64,000 nt of DNA, from assembly GCF_012910715.1 (NCBI RefSeq), contig NZ_JABBHF010000009.1, positions 168,551 through 232,550 of the forward strand, written 5' to 3'. A program made the translations under genes and the position numbers. The notes beneath the pieces are model-generated. The model saw only the letters and a list, made by a program, of their open reading frames with translations, searched no databases and was not told the origin of the DNA. Shown here piece after piece: positions 7,393 to 16,758 of the stretch; the first letter of the stretch is position 1; each line of letters starts with the position of its first letter. The stretch is from Flavivirga algicola. GTDB taxonomy: Bacteria > Bacteroidota > Bacteroidia > Flavobacteriales > Flavobacteriaceae.

Positions 7393-8085
7393 TTACACAA
7401 ACTTTATTTCGAAATGGAAATCATTTACAATAAGTTGTTGGAATTTCTTTTTATTGAATTTAAAGAGCTTTGCTGGTCGTCCACTACCAATTTTTTCTAT
7501 TTTATTGGTTTCTTCAATAATACCAAAGCTTAACATTTTTTTTCTAAAATTTCTTCGATCTATTTCTTTTTCTAAAATAGTCATATATAAATTCTCTAAG
7601 TCTGAGAATGGAAATTCGTCATTCAGCAAGTCAAAACCAATGGGTTCATAACTCAATTTTGCTTTTAGACGTTTATGTGCCATGTCTAAAATCTGTTGAT
7701 GATCGAAAGCCAATTTTGGTAATTCGCTTAGATGAAACCATTGTACATCTACTGCATCGGTGTCTGCTTTAATTTTGAAATGATTGGGTTTTACCAAACC
7801 AAAATAGCTCACAGCTAACACCCTGTTTCTAGGGTCTCTATTGGGCGAGCCAAACGTATATAACTGCTCTAAGTAATCTATAGTTACCCCTGTTTCTTCT
7901 TTAAGCTCTCTTTCAACAGCATCTTCTAATGATTCGTCATTTAAAACCAATCCTCCAGGTAAAGCCCATTCATCCTTAAAAGGCTCAATTCCTCTTTTAA
8001 TTAATAAAACAGAAAGACTGTTTTTAGACTCATAGCCAAAAACGACCGCATCAATTGCTACCTTTATATCTTGTTTGATTTTCAT
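7393..8085 (-). CDS. nrtR: NrtR-type Nudix transcriptional regulator
   Basis: A 230-residue protein with an N-terminal Nudix domain and a C-terminal winged-helix region (about residues 150-230), the architecture of NrtR repressors of NAD metabolism, which sense ADP-ribose. The Nudix box at residues 45-67 is fully canonical (G45, E51, R59, E60, E63, E64, G66), so hydrolysis of ADP-ribose or a related compound may be retained. It is encoded 62 bp upstream of the prs-like operon on the same strand, and both genes carry the same operator-like motif. Control of the operon and of itself is inferred from this. A plain Nudix hydrolase is the alternative, but the C-terminal domain argues against it. 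Confidence 0.88.
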   Translation of the reverse strand: MKIKQDIKVAIDAVVFGYESKNSLSVLLIKRGIEPFKDEWALPGGLVLNDESLEDAVERELKEETGVTIDYLEQLYTFGSPNRDPRNRVLAVSYFGLVKPNHFKIKADTDAVDVQWFHLSELPKLAFDHQQILDMAHKRLKAKLSYEPIGFDLLNDEFPFSDLENLYMTILEKEIDRRNFRKKMLSFGIIEETNKIEKIGSGRPAKLFKFNKKKFQQLIVNDFHFEIKFV

Positions 8086-8088
8086 TTA

Positions 8089-8111
8089 TGCGTATGTTTA
8101 ACACAAAGATA
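8089..8111 (-). promoter_or_regulatory. nrtR promoter -7 element and operator-like site
   Basis: On the minus strand TATCTTTG (8104-8111) fits the TAnnTTTG -7 consensus. The 19-bp site at 8089-8107 matches the site upstream of the prs-like gene at 15 of 19 positions. It overlaps the final four bases of the -7 element, exactly as the other site does. This suggests autoregulation by NrtR. Confidence 0.6.
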
Positions 8112-8174
8112 CAATACTAATAAAACCAACCAGTGGTATGCGCAAAAAATAAAATAATTTCTGGTACAAGAACG

Positions 8175-8801
8175 TTAACGGAGGCGTTTATCATCATATA
8201 ACTTAATAGCATCTTCTCTGTTGGTCACCTGAAGTTTTTCATAAATGTTTTTAATATGGGTTTTTACCGTATTTATGCTAATGAATAAAGTTTCTGAAAT
8301 GGAAGCATAGCTTTTTCCTTTTGATAATTGGTTTAACACTTCATTTTCCCTATAACTTAAGTCTTCCAATTTCTTGGTTTGGAATGACTGCACGACCCGC
8401 CTCGCTATACAACTACTCATAGGAGCCCCTCCTGTTTTTAACTGGTGTAAAGCTTCTAGTATTTGTTTTTCGCCCCCAGTTTTTGTAAGGTACCCTATGG
8501 CTCCTGCGCACAGTGCATCAAATATATAATCTGATCGCTCGTGCACGGTAATTACAATGATTTGAATATCAGGAAAGAGATGTTTAAAAAACCTGATACC
8601 TTCTACTCCGTTCATACCAGGTAATGAAATATCAATAAGTATAATATCAGGTATGGTATTTTTAATTTTTTTAAATGCAGTTTCACAACTTTCATAACTA
8701 CCAATCACTTCATACGCTTCTGTACTATTTATGATCTGTTGATAGGTTTCTCGAATAAGTTTATAATCTTCTATAATTACAATCTTTTTTTTCTTCTTCA
8801 C
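8175..8801 (-). CDS. NarL/FixJ-type response regulator
   Basis: A 208-residue regulator with a GTG start (codon followed by five lysines). The receiver domain at residues 5-120 has the phospho-acceptor D57 in ILIDISLPG, an acidic pair near residues 11-12 and the lysine in LTKTGGEK. A LuxR-type helix-turn-helix follows at about 147-205, with LSYRENEVL and ISINTVKTHI. The gene is 45 bp downstream of the propeller sensor kinase, which has the HisKA_3 domain usual for partners of this class. The pair probably controls the divergent secreted polysaccharide genes, an inference from position. Confidence 0.9.
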   Translation of the reverse strand: MKKKKKIVIIEDYKLIRETYQQIINSTEAYEVIGSYESCETAFKKIKNTIPDIILIDISLPGMNGVEGIRFFKHLFPDIQIIVITVHERSDYIFDALCAGAIGYLTKTGGEKQILEALHQLKTGGAPMSSCIARRVVQSFQTKKLEDLSYRENEVLNQLSKGKSYASISETLFISINTVKTHIKNIYEKLQVTNREDAIKLYDDKRLR

Positions 8802-8846
8802 TTTAAGTTTATGATTATTGGGGTTAATTATAAATTTGGAATGAGA

Positions 8847-11684
8847 TTAAGGTATTACACCGTTAAGGATTATACGGGTACCGTTTTTTGACTCTATACT
8901 TATTTTTACTCCAATCAGCACCGCCCTTTTTTTCATATTTACTAAACCATAGGTGCGTTTTATTTTTTTTTGGTCAAATCCTTTTCCGTTGTCAGAAAGT
9001 ATCATACATAAATTATTGCCATTAAACTCAACCTTGAACTCTACTCTGTTCGCTTTAGAATGTTTCAATGTATTGGTCATCGCTTCTTTGAATATCAAGA
9101 GAAGGTGTTTGGACCAGTAATATGGTAATTTTATTGATAAATAATCGATATCTGCATAAACAAAAAAATTAATATTATTATGTGAAAATAAATCTTCTCC
9201 GAAATCCTTTAAATAATAAATGAGTTCTTGCAGGTTATCGCTTTTGTGATCAATGCTCCATATAAAGTCTTTAATACCTGTATAGAGAGAACTGGCATCT
9301 TCTTGAATTCTCTGAAGTCTTTTAAATAATTGAGGCTGATTTTTTATTCTCACTTCCTGGGCCGCTAACTCAGATAATAAAACAATTCCAGCAATCTTAT
9401 TGCCCAATTCATCATGAAAATCCTTGGCGATATTTTCTCTAGCATGGTCCAGTTCTCTTTTTAACGATTCAGATTGGTTGATTGTCCTTTTTAACATCAT
9501 ATTTCTTTCTTTCAATTTTTTAAGTCGATGATGTACAAAAAAGGAACCTAGTAACACCAATAACATAATGATACTTGTAATAAAAAACCAACTTTTATAC
9601 CAGGGTCTTGTAATCGCAAAATTATAGGTGTTAGAATACGTCCAATTACTATCTGGCTTTCTGGTTCTAAATACGATAGAATACCTATCATATTGATAAT
9701 TTTTAAAATCCAAATTCTTATCACTAACTTCTTTCCAGGTAGTATTATTTAGACTGTACTCTATGAGATTAAACCTTCCTGAATAATCTACTAATTCTAT
9801 ATCAAACTTTGATTGGGATTGAGTTATCATTAGTTTCCCCGAAGTACAGGGGCTAAATTTAGATTGATTTTCTAAAATATCTATCCCGTTATTGCCTATT
9901 ATCCACAATCGATCTTGAGTATCGGTTTTTATTTTCATTACAGAAGAAGAGGACAATCCATTTTTTTCATCAAAATGATATAATTCCTGACCATTATACA
10001 TAGAAAGCCCACACTGCGTCCCCAACCAGAGTTGACCAAACTTATCTTTATAAAGGGAGTTTACCTGTTTAGAATGTGTCCGCCATTTTTTATCAAAAGG
10101 AGTTATATGATTATCGTTTATCTGATCTAGCCCATTGATAGTTGCCGCCCAAATAGTGTTGCCATCTACTTCCAAATCAATAACCAAGTTATGAGAAAGA
10201 CCATTGGCAGTGGTTATCCTTTTTTCCAATGCGTAGGTTTTTATATTAAAAACAAATATCCCCAAGTTTGAAGCGCACCATAAATGTCCAGAAAATACTT
10301 CAACATCGTTTATATCAATATTTTTATATTCTTCTTTTTGAACCTCAGATAGCAACAAGGTCGTCTTACCATTTCTTCTAATTTTCAAGGTGTTCGCATT
10401 GTGAAAAATCGAATCTTTCTGATGGGAAATAAGATGGTAATCTTCTGTAAGCCGAAATAATTTTCCATTAAAATGAAACGTATCTTTCTCTATCAGTTTT
10501 TTATTGAAAATAAGTATTTGGTCTTTTCTTTTAGCAATATCATAACTTTCTGGGATAGGGATACACTCCAAAGATGATAGCTTAGGATCCATCATACAAA
10601 TTTTATCTTGGCTCAATAAGTAAAAATAAGTGTCATCTTCTACAACATCTAAAAACATTTTTTCTTTAAATAGCTCAATAAAAGGAGAACAGGTTTCTCT
10701 TTGGATCTTTAGGATGCCGTTTCCATAAGTGCTTACCCAAATATTATAATCCCTGTCTATTAAGATATCACTGATTTTTTTGAATTTCAGAGCTTTTTCA
10801 TCAACTACAAAAGTCTTTTTGGTTGTGTTATCCACGACAAGTAGTTGCTGGGTATCATTAGCTGCCTTAACAAGGAAAACCTCTAAATGGTCTTTTTTGT
10901 AAAACCTTAAAAAAGGCAAATGATTGTCATCGTACAGGATTTCATCAATAACCCCATCTTTTTCAGTGAATAGAAGTAATTTTTTTTTGGTCAGCCCAAA
11001 TAGTACCCCTGGCCTATATAGGCCAAAATCACACAAATCATATTTTTTAAGGAAAGAAAAAACCTCTGTAACCGATGTATTATTGTGTATTTCGTACATT
11101 GGGTTTCCAGTCCTGTTAATATCGTAAGCAAATACCCTTTCAGAAATTTTTTTAAATTTTATATCAGGCCTTATATCATTAGTTCTGTTCTTTGAGGAAA
11201 GTATTCCAAAATCTTTGTAAAGCGAAAGCTGCATAGGCAAATAGCTTTTGTTTACTTTCTTGTAATAAAAAAAACGGTCTCCAAAAAATTTACATATAAA
11301 ATCATTTTTGAAAGGAATGACATTCGTTAGCTTCGATAAACTATCTTCTATAGTCAATCGATGAATTCTATTTTCTTCATCCAAAATATGCAGCCCCCCA
11401 CCCCAGGTAGCAATTATTTTTTTATGAGCCCCAATGGGTTTGATATCAATAACATAATTACTCCTTAAGCCCTCGGTTAGAGTCAATAGGTCAAAATCCT
11501 TTCCGTTGTAACGAACCAGACCAGCATCGGTTCCCATCCAAATAATACCAGTATCATCCTGATGTAAACCATATGTTAAGTCATGCGGAAGACCATTAGA
11601 ACTGTTGTAAGAAGTAAAATTATGCTGTCCATAACACAGATTGTAAATTATCACTACCCAAATGGTGCATATGTGTTTTTTCAC
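8847..11684 (-). CDS. Reg_prop/Y_Y_Y sensor histidine kinase (HisKA_3)
   Basis: A membrane sensor kinase of about 945 residues. The start chosen is the GTG at 11682-11684, which gives a signal peptide of the MKKHICTIWVV type ending in CYGQ; a TTG 14 codons earlier would spoil it. Two seven-bladed propellers of Reg_prop repeats (GIIWMGTDAGL, LWLGTQCGL, IWAATINGL) fill residues 25 to about 620. A Y_Y_Y domain follows, then one membrane span near 700-722, a HisKA_3 domain with the phospho-His in KDFHDELGN near 756, and an ATPase domain with DNGKGFD. It resembles a hybrid two-component polysaccharide sensor whose regulator half is a separate gene (8175-8801). Glycan sensing in the periplasm is the known role of such proteins. 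Confidence 0.9.
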   Translation of the reverse strand: MKKHICTIWVVIIYNLCYGQHNFTSYNSSNGLPHDLTYGLHQDDTGIIWMGTDAGLVRYNGKDFDLLTLTEGLRSNYVIDIKPIGAHKKIIATWGGGLHILDEENRIHRLTIEDSLSKLTNVIPFKNDFICKFFGDRFFYYKKVNKSYLPMQLSLYKDFGILSSKNRTNDIRPDIKFKKISERVFAYDINRTGNPMYEIHNNTSVTEVFSFLKKYDLCDFGLYRPGVLFGLTKKKLLLFTEKDGVIDEILYDDNHLPFLRFYKKDHLEVFLVKAANDTQQLLVVDNTTKKTFVVDEKALKFKKISDILIDRDYNIWVSTYGNGILKIQRETCSPFIELFKEKMFLDVVEDDTYFYLLSQDKICMMDPKLSSLECIPIPESYDIAKRKDQILIFNKKLIEKDTFHFNGKLFRLTEDYHLISHQKDSIFHNANTLKIRRNGKTTLLLSEVQKEEYKNIDINDVEVFSGHLWCASNLGIFVFNIKTYALEKRITTANGLSHNLVIDLEVDGNTIWAATINGLDQINDNHITPFDKKWRTHSKQVNSLYKDKFGQLWLGTQCGLSMYNGQELYHFDEKNGLSSSSVMKIKTDTQDRLWIIGNNGIDILENQSKFSPCTSGKLMITQSQSKFDIELVDYSGRFNLIEYSLNNTTWKEVSDKNLDFKNYQYDRYSIVFRTRKPDSNWTYSNTYNFAITRPWYKSWFFITSIIMLLVLLGSFFVHHRLKKLKERNMMLKRTINQSESLKRELDHARENIAKDFHDELGNKIAGIVLLSELAAQEVRIKNQPQLFKRLQRIQEDASSLYTGIKDFIWSIDHKSDNLQELIYYLKDFGEDLFSHNNINFFVYADIDYLSIKLPYYWSKHLLLIFKEAMTNTLKHSKANRVEFKVEFNGNNLCMILSDNGKGFDQKKIKRTYGLVNMKKRAVLIGVKISIESKNGTRIILNGVIP

Positions 11685-11795
11685 AAAATATAAAATTGTT
11701 AGGGTATTGTCTTGGTCAAACAGCAATTCACGGTTTCACTTCTTTCCTTTATAAACGAATCTTGTTCGTTCTTATTTTCTAATGGGTCTAAAAGT

Positions 11796-11820
11796 AAAAA
11801 AATCACCCTAGAAGGGTGAT
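11796..11820 (-). terminator. intrinsic terminator-like hairpin upstream of the sensor kinase
   Basis: ATCACCCT at 11802-11809 and AGGGTGAT at 11813-11820 form a perfect 8-bp stem with a 3-nt loop. Read on the minus strand it is followed by seven T residues. It lies about 110 bp upstream of the sensor-kinase start. It could stop antisense transcription coming from the secreted-enzyme side, or act as a leader attenuator for the kinase. No minus-strand gene lies directly upstream. Confidence 0.6.
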
Positions 11821-11986
11821 GAGGCAGTATCTTAAAATAGTGACATTTGTGGTGAACAATCTTATAGGTTTTGGATAATCGATCTTTTTAAAATTATAAC
11901 TAAAAACCGCTAATAGCTTAATTAATAAAACTATGTGAAATATTTATTAAAACATATCTACAAATCAATTTTATAAAACCCTACTT

Positions 11987-14839
11987 ATGAAAAAAAACAG
12001 ATTGTCTTTTACATTAAAAAAGTATAAAAAGGTTTCATTATTTGTGTTGTTCGTATTTTTATACTTTTCATTACAAGCCCAAAGAGGACTACAATATAGT
12101 CCAGAAGAAATAGAAATTTGGAGAGCAAGAGCTGGATTGGTTTCTGGACAACAGATGTATCACACTAAAGGAGATGTAAGTACAAATAGTCCAGGAGATT
12201 GGAGCCGTATTTTGGCAGATGCCAAAAGTTGTGTTAATGATTCCGATAATGATCGGTATACTAATTATGATGATAGTCGAGGATTACAAAGCCCTATTAC
12301 AGAATTAAACTCCCCTTGGGTGCCTAACAATACCTGGCCAGATCGAATCCCACATATCGACGCGAAAGAACCTCGCCCTGGTATTAGTGGAAATGATTAT
12401 GCAGCCTTATCTGTAATGCATGCTGGTTTTGTATACTTATTGGCAGGAGGTGATGATCAAAAAGTTGATGGCATCTCTGGAAGCGAATATGCCCATGCAG
12501 TAAAAAACGAATTGGTATGGTATGCCAAAAACCCATGGTTAGATTTTTCTAATACAAGACGTTGGGTTCCATCCAGGTCAGGAGGGTTTAACGATAGAAA
12601 CCCAGGGTTTTTTATCGCTTGCTGGCTAAACTCCATGCTGAATGCTTACGACTATACCAAATCGAGTAGCGTATACACTTCAACCGATAGGGCAGATATT
12701 GAAAAGTGGTTATACCATGCTATGGTTTTTTACCACTCATTAATGTATTCTGTTATGAGTAGCCCCTTTACAAACTATGAAAGCGGAGATTACGGCAGTG
12801 TGACAATTGGTGGGTGGATTGATCGAAAATTAGGCGCGGCATGGGAAGGAGCTCCATACACATCTTATGGGTTTAACGAATTCTTTGCCAATCGCAGTAC
12901 TGTAAACTGGAGATTTGCCTCAAGAGCTGCATTATTCTTAAAGGATCATACTGTATATGGCAGCAAAGCAAAAGACATTGTAAAGGATGCTCACCGATGG
13001 TTTAAGGAATGGGTAATCTATGGTACTTATGCAGATGGGACACACGTAGACTTTCATAGAGGCAAACCCTCTCAACCACAAACAGGATTGCAATATGCTA
13101 CTATAGCCATAGGAGCTGTAGTTGATTTTGCAGATGCCTATGAACGCGTCATGCATAATGACCCTTCATTTGAAAGTTTTTATGATTGGAAAGTTGTTTC
13201 GGGCTCTGATGAATACAATAAATATTTCCCTGCGGCAACGGAGGAAAGGCCTTGGAGAAATAGCTTAGTATTTTCTTCAGGATCAAAAGGCTTGGAAACA
13301 GTAATAAGTTCCTTGCTTAAACATTTTGACGGAAGTTATGGACGTTCCAGAAAATGGGGGAACTACCCAATTAATGGACACTCTTATCCTAACGGTGCTT
13401 TTGTAAAGATTGTGGAATCTGAAAGATGGGTTTCCTTAGCGAATCTATATTACAAAAAATCAGATTGGACAACCATATACACAAGAACCCAAACAGGCAC
13501 TGTTCCTTACCACTCCAATCCAACCAAAGCGGGCAGCTACGATATTAATCTGGGTTCATGGGGAAGCCACCCAGGCACTTTATTTATGTTTGGTCAAATG
13601 GAAGGGAAAGTATGGCCCTATAGCACTGAAGATCCAGGCCCAAATCCTAATCCAGACCCTAATACCCCATTTATTGAAGCAGAAGACCACTATATAGCCT
13701 TGGTAAATGCAGGTACACTAGGTGATGTTGCCAGTGTGGAGCAAGTAAATTCTTTACTGAGTCAGGAAAAAGGTGTGAAAATTTATGATAGAGGTGACAA
13801 ACTTAGAATCCCATTTGCTGTAGAAAAAAACGGTTTATACAACATAAACCTTAGGGTAAGGGTTGGCGATAGACAAAACGCACAAAGTTATCTGCCTAAT
13901 GGGTATAAGGTACAGATTGATGAAACCTTAAAAACTTATAATGCTATTAAAGGCATTTCTGAAGAAGATAGTGCTTTTGGAATATCGTATTGGGGATCGT
14001 TACAATTTGAAAATATAGAACTTGAAGCAGGAAACCACACGCTGGATGTTGAGGCATCTCAAGCCTGGGGTATGGTTGACTATCTTGAGGTTGTTAATGT
14101 ATCAAACACATCAGGTAACTTGGTCTTAGAAGCAGAAGACATATATGAGCCCGTGATCGACACAGGAACTCATTCATCACCATCTGTAGCTCAAGATACA
14201 TCCCCTTTGTTAAGCAATCTAAAAGCCGTGAAACTATATGACTTGGGAGATGTTATTAATCTAAAACTAGAGGGTATCAATGCAGGAGATTACCAGATAA
14301 GAATTCGTGTTCGATCTGGTGATAGAAGCAGAAAAGATTCATATTTTTCTAATGGATATCAGGTAAAAATAAATAATGTCGAAAGAGCCTTTTTTGGGGA
14401 TGTCGAAAGTATATCTGAAAGAGATCGCAATTTTGGAATTGCCTATTGGGGCGATTTAGTTTCTGAAAATAGTGTTTCACTAAGGGCTGGTACTAATTCT
14501 ATCGAAATAAAGGCTTTGAAAAACTGGGCGTTAGTGGATAAACTAGAACTTATAGCAAATCCAGATAGTAGAGTAACTGGATTAGTTTTAGATATTACCA
14601 AACCGTTCTCGTTATATCCAGTACCTGCAAAAGAATCAATAACCATCAAAAAACGTAAAGCGGAAGATGTTATAGACGACGTATCTATCTATAACTTTCT
14701 GGGAATATTAATATACAGATCCATCGAAGCCTTTGACGTCTCAAAAACGATTCATACAGGTAATATGGTTAAAGGTAATTACATCATCAAATTAAGAATT
14801 AACGGTCAGGTTATAACAGAACAGTTTATAATAGAATAG
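11987..14839 (+). CDS. secreted T9SS protein, candidate polysaccharide lyase with two carbohydrate-binding modules
   Basis: A 950-residue exported protein. A signal peptide ends near residue 31 (LYFSLQAQ). The N-terminal region (about 33-545) is helix-rich with many Trp, Tyr, His and Arg residues, in the manner of alpha/alpha-toroid lyases, but I cannot name the family. After a PNPNPDPN linker, two homologous CBM6/CBM35-like modules follow at about 562-705 and 709-860; both begin with (I/L)EAED, and both contain VRxGDR, SY..NGY and YWG. The C-terminus from residue 873 (FSLYPVPAKES) is a T9SS sorting domain. It is the first of three secreted genes divergent from the two-component pair. A role in marine polysaccharide breakdown is inferred. 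Confidence 0.72.
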   Translation: MKKNRLSFTLKKYKKVSLFVLFVFLYFSLQAQRGLQYSPEEIEIWRARAGLVSGQQMYHTKGDVSTNSPGDWSRILADAKSCVNDSDNDRYTNYDDSRGLQSPITELNSPWVPNNTWPDRIPHIDAKEPRPGISGNDYAALSVMHAGFVYLLAGGDDQKVDGISGSEYAHAVKNELVWYAKNPWLDFSNTRRWVPSRSGGFNDRNPGFFIACWLNSMLNAYDYTKSSSVYTSTDRADIEKWLYHAMVFYHSLMYSVMSSPFTNYESGDYGSVTIGGWIDRKLGAAWEGAPYTSYGFNEFFANRSTVNWRFASRAALFLKDHTVYGSKAKDIVKDAHRWFKEWVIYGTYADGTHVDFHRGKPSQPQTGLQYATIAIGAVVDFADAYERVMHNDPSFESFYDWKVVSGSDEYNKYFPAATEERPWRNSLVFSSGSKGLETVISSLLKHFDGSYGRSRKWGNYPINGHSYPNGAFVKIVESERWVSLANLYYKKSDWTTIYTRTQTGTVPYHSNPTKAGSYDINLGSWGSHPGTLFMFGQMEGKVWPYSTEDPGPNPNPDPNTPFIEAEDHYIALVNAGTLGDVASVEQVNSLLSQEKGVKIYDRGDKLRIPFAVEKNGLYNINLRVRVGDRQNAQSYLPNGYKVQIDETLKTYNAIKGISEEDSAFGISYWGSLQFENIELEAGNHTLDVEASQAWGMVDYLEVVNVSNTSGNLVLEAEDIYEPVIDTGTHSSPSVAQDTSPLLSNLKAVKLYDLGDVINLKLEGINAGDYQIRIRVRSGDRSRKDSYFSNGYQVKINNVERAFFGDVESISERDRNFGIAYWGDLVSENSVSLRAGTNSIEIKALKNWALVDKLELIANPDSRVTGLVLDITKPFSLYPVPAKESITIKKRKAEDVIDDVSIYNFLGILIYRSIEAFDVSKTIHTGNMVKGNYIIKLRINGQVITEQFIIE

Positions 14840-15084
14840 GCGGTTTAATTCTTTTTGGAAAAGAATTATTAAATCAACACAAAAAGTCCTTCTTTATTCT
14901 TTAAATACGTTTTTTCAAAAAGGATAAGATTATAAAAGTTTTTTATCTCAAGAATGCAATAAAAAACTCTATTAGCTTATCTGCTCTCATCATAATTAAA
15001 AAGAATACAAGAGGGATTTTTTGTTTAGCTACATAACAATGTTATATGATTATTGTTTATCAACTTTTTTAAAAAAAACAGAAA

Positions 15085-16677
15085 ATGTACAAGATTAGCA
15101 CAAAAGAATATTCCTTTTTGATTACGTGCCTATTTGTCGTCAGCTTTTTATTTGCTAATAATCCAAATATAGAAAACACTTGTAATTGCGATTATGTCGT
15201 AACGCCCGAAAGTACAGCATACAATGCTTCTGCTGTCAACCCAGGAGAAAAAATATGTATCGAAGGAGGGCATAGAAAAGAATTACGGTTTGATAACGTA
15301 AATGGAACCAAAGACAATCCAATTATTATTAGCAATTGCGATACTAGAGTGATTATCGAGTCACAAGCTAATTATGGAATACTATTTACAAAAAGCAAAC
15401 ATTTTCATCTATCTGGTACTGGCGCAAATGACACATATGGCATTTATATCAAGCGAACAAACCTCATGGGAATCAATGTAACTGGATTGTCATCTCATTT
15501 TGAGATTAACAATATTGAGATTAGTAATACAGGGTTTGCGGGTATTATAGCAAAAACTGATCCGAGTTGTGAGAATAAGGATTTACGGTCTTTTGTGATG
15601 GAGGAGGTACTATTGCACGATAATTACATTCATGATGTCGAAGGAGAAGGCATCTATATTGGATATTCCTGGTATCCGTCCAGAGAAGTTACTTGTTCTG
15701 GCACTACTACAACTTTTTACCCTCATAGTGTACAAAATGTGGATATCCATCATAATACCATCACGCATACTGGATGGGATGGCCTCCAAATAGGATCGGG
15801 AGTTGCAAATATTAAAGTGCACCATAATCAAATAGATATGTATGGTTTGGAAAAACGAAGTGCCCAGGACAACGGCATGCAGATTGGAGCTGGAACTACA
15901 GGAGATTGGTACAACAACAAAATCACTAATGGTCAGGGCATTGGCGGAAATGGTATCATCGACATAGGTCGGGGTCATTCGACCATTTATAATAACATCA
16001 TTATAAATACCAAAGGAAACGGGATATATACTAACGATAAAGGCCACATAGATAGCAATTCATATTATAGAGCTTTCAACAATACCATTGTAAACACGGG
16101 ATCGCATGGGATTCATTTCTCCATGGCGTTCACCAATAATAGCAATAACTTGTTGGCCAATAATATTGTCGTTAACCCTAGAAGGCAACCTTTTTCATTT
16201 AGCCCATCCCGTGTCAATGCCTCAAACAATTCTCAAGTAAATGATTTAGACCAAATTAAATTTACAGATGCTGTAAATGGGGATTATAGTTTAAAAGAGA
16301 ACTCTCCTGCAATAGACTCAGGAATGAATCTTTCTGGTTTTGGGGTCACTTTTGATTACGAAGATAAAATTAGAGATATAAACAAGAGCCCGTTTGATCA
16401 AGGGGCCTATGAGTATAAGCCTCTTTTAAATATCAATGCTGTTTCATCGACAAAAAAGCACTTTAAAATGTACCCGAATCCTGCTTCAGAAAAAATAATT
16501 TTTGACCAAGTATCAAAAAAAATAGAAATCATAATATCGACAATAACAGGTAAAAAACTATTTCAAACAACTTTACTTCCGTTAAGAAAAGATGTGGATA
16601 TTTCTTCTCTTGACAAAGGCATATATATCATTAGTATAAAAGATGAAAATCAGTTTTTTAAACTTATTAAACAATAA
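15085..16677 (+). CDS. secreted right-handed parallel beta-helix protein with T9SS domain
   Basis: A 530-residue protein with a signal peptide (TCLFVVSFLFAN, residues about 13-25). Residues 70-390 show PbH1-type beta-helix repeats: recurring NxxI.xxG..GI units such as DNYIHDVEGEGIYIG, HHNTITHTGWDGLQIG and NNIIINTKGNGIY. This fold is common in pectate, alginate and chondroitin lyases. Asp, His and Asn lines are visible, but no family signature is certain. The C-terminus from about residue 455 (FKMYPNPASEK) is a T9SS sorting domain. It lies 245 bp after the putative lyase and just before another beta-helix gene, so the three may act on the same polymer. Confidence 0.8.
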   Translation: MYKISTKEYSFLITCLFVVSFLFANNPNIENTCNCDYVVTPESTAYNASAVNPGEKICIEGGHRKELRFDNVNGTKDNPIIISNCDTRVIIESQANYGILFTKSKHFHLSGTGANDTYGIYIKRTNLMGINVTGLSSHFEINNIEISNTGFAGIIAKTDPSCENKDLRSFVMEEVLLHDNYIHDVEGEGIYIGYSWYPSREVTCSGTTTTFYPHSVQNVDIHHNTITHTGWDGLQIGSGVANIKVHHNQIDMYGLEKRSAQDNGMQIGAGTTGDWYNNKITNGQGIGGNGIIDIGRGHSTIYNNIIINTKGNGIYTNDKGHIDSNSYYRAFNNTIVNTGSHGIHFSMAFTNNSNNLLANNIVVNPRRQPFSFSPSRVNASNNSQVNDLDQIKFTDAVNGDYSLKENSPAIDSGMNLSGFGVTFDYEDKIRDINKSPFDQGAYEYKPLLNINAVSSTKKHFKMYPNPASEKIIFDQVSKKIEIIISTITGKKLFQTTLLPLRKDVDISSLDKGIYIISIKDENQFFKLIKQ

Positions 16678-16758
16678 TTTCATTATGAATAGATGTGTGA
16701 TTTTTTTACACGTGTATTCAAGCTCGACAAAGAAATCATAACCCCTAAAAATAAAATC

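Noticed and set aside
34..8085. A full NARP1-type NAD reconstitution system
   Set aside because: No nicotinamide transferase (NAMPT-like) gene is present in the window; only the Prs-like half could be argued.
11685..11726. TTG-initiated longer form of the sensor kinase
   Set aside because: It adds 14 residues ahead of a good signal peptide that begins at the GTG at 11684.
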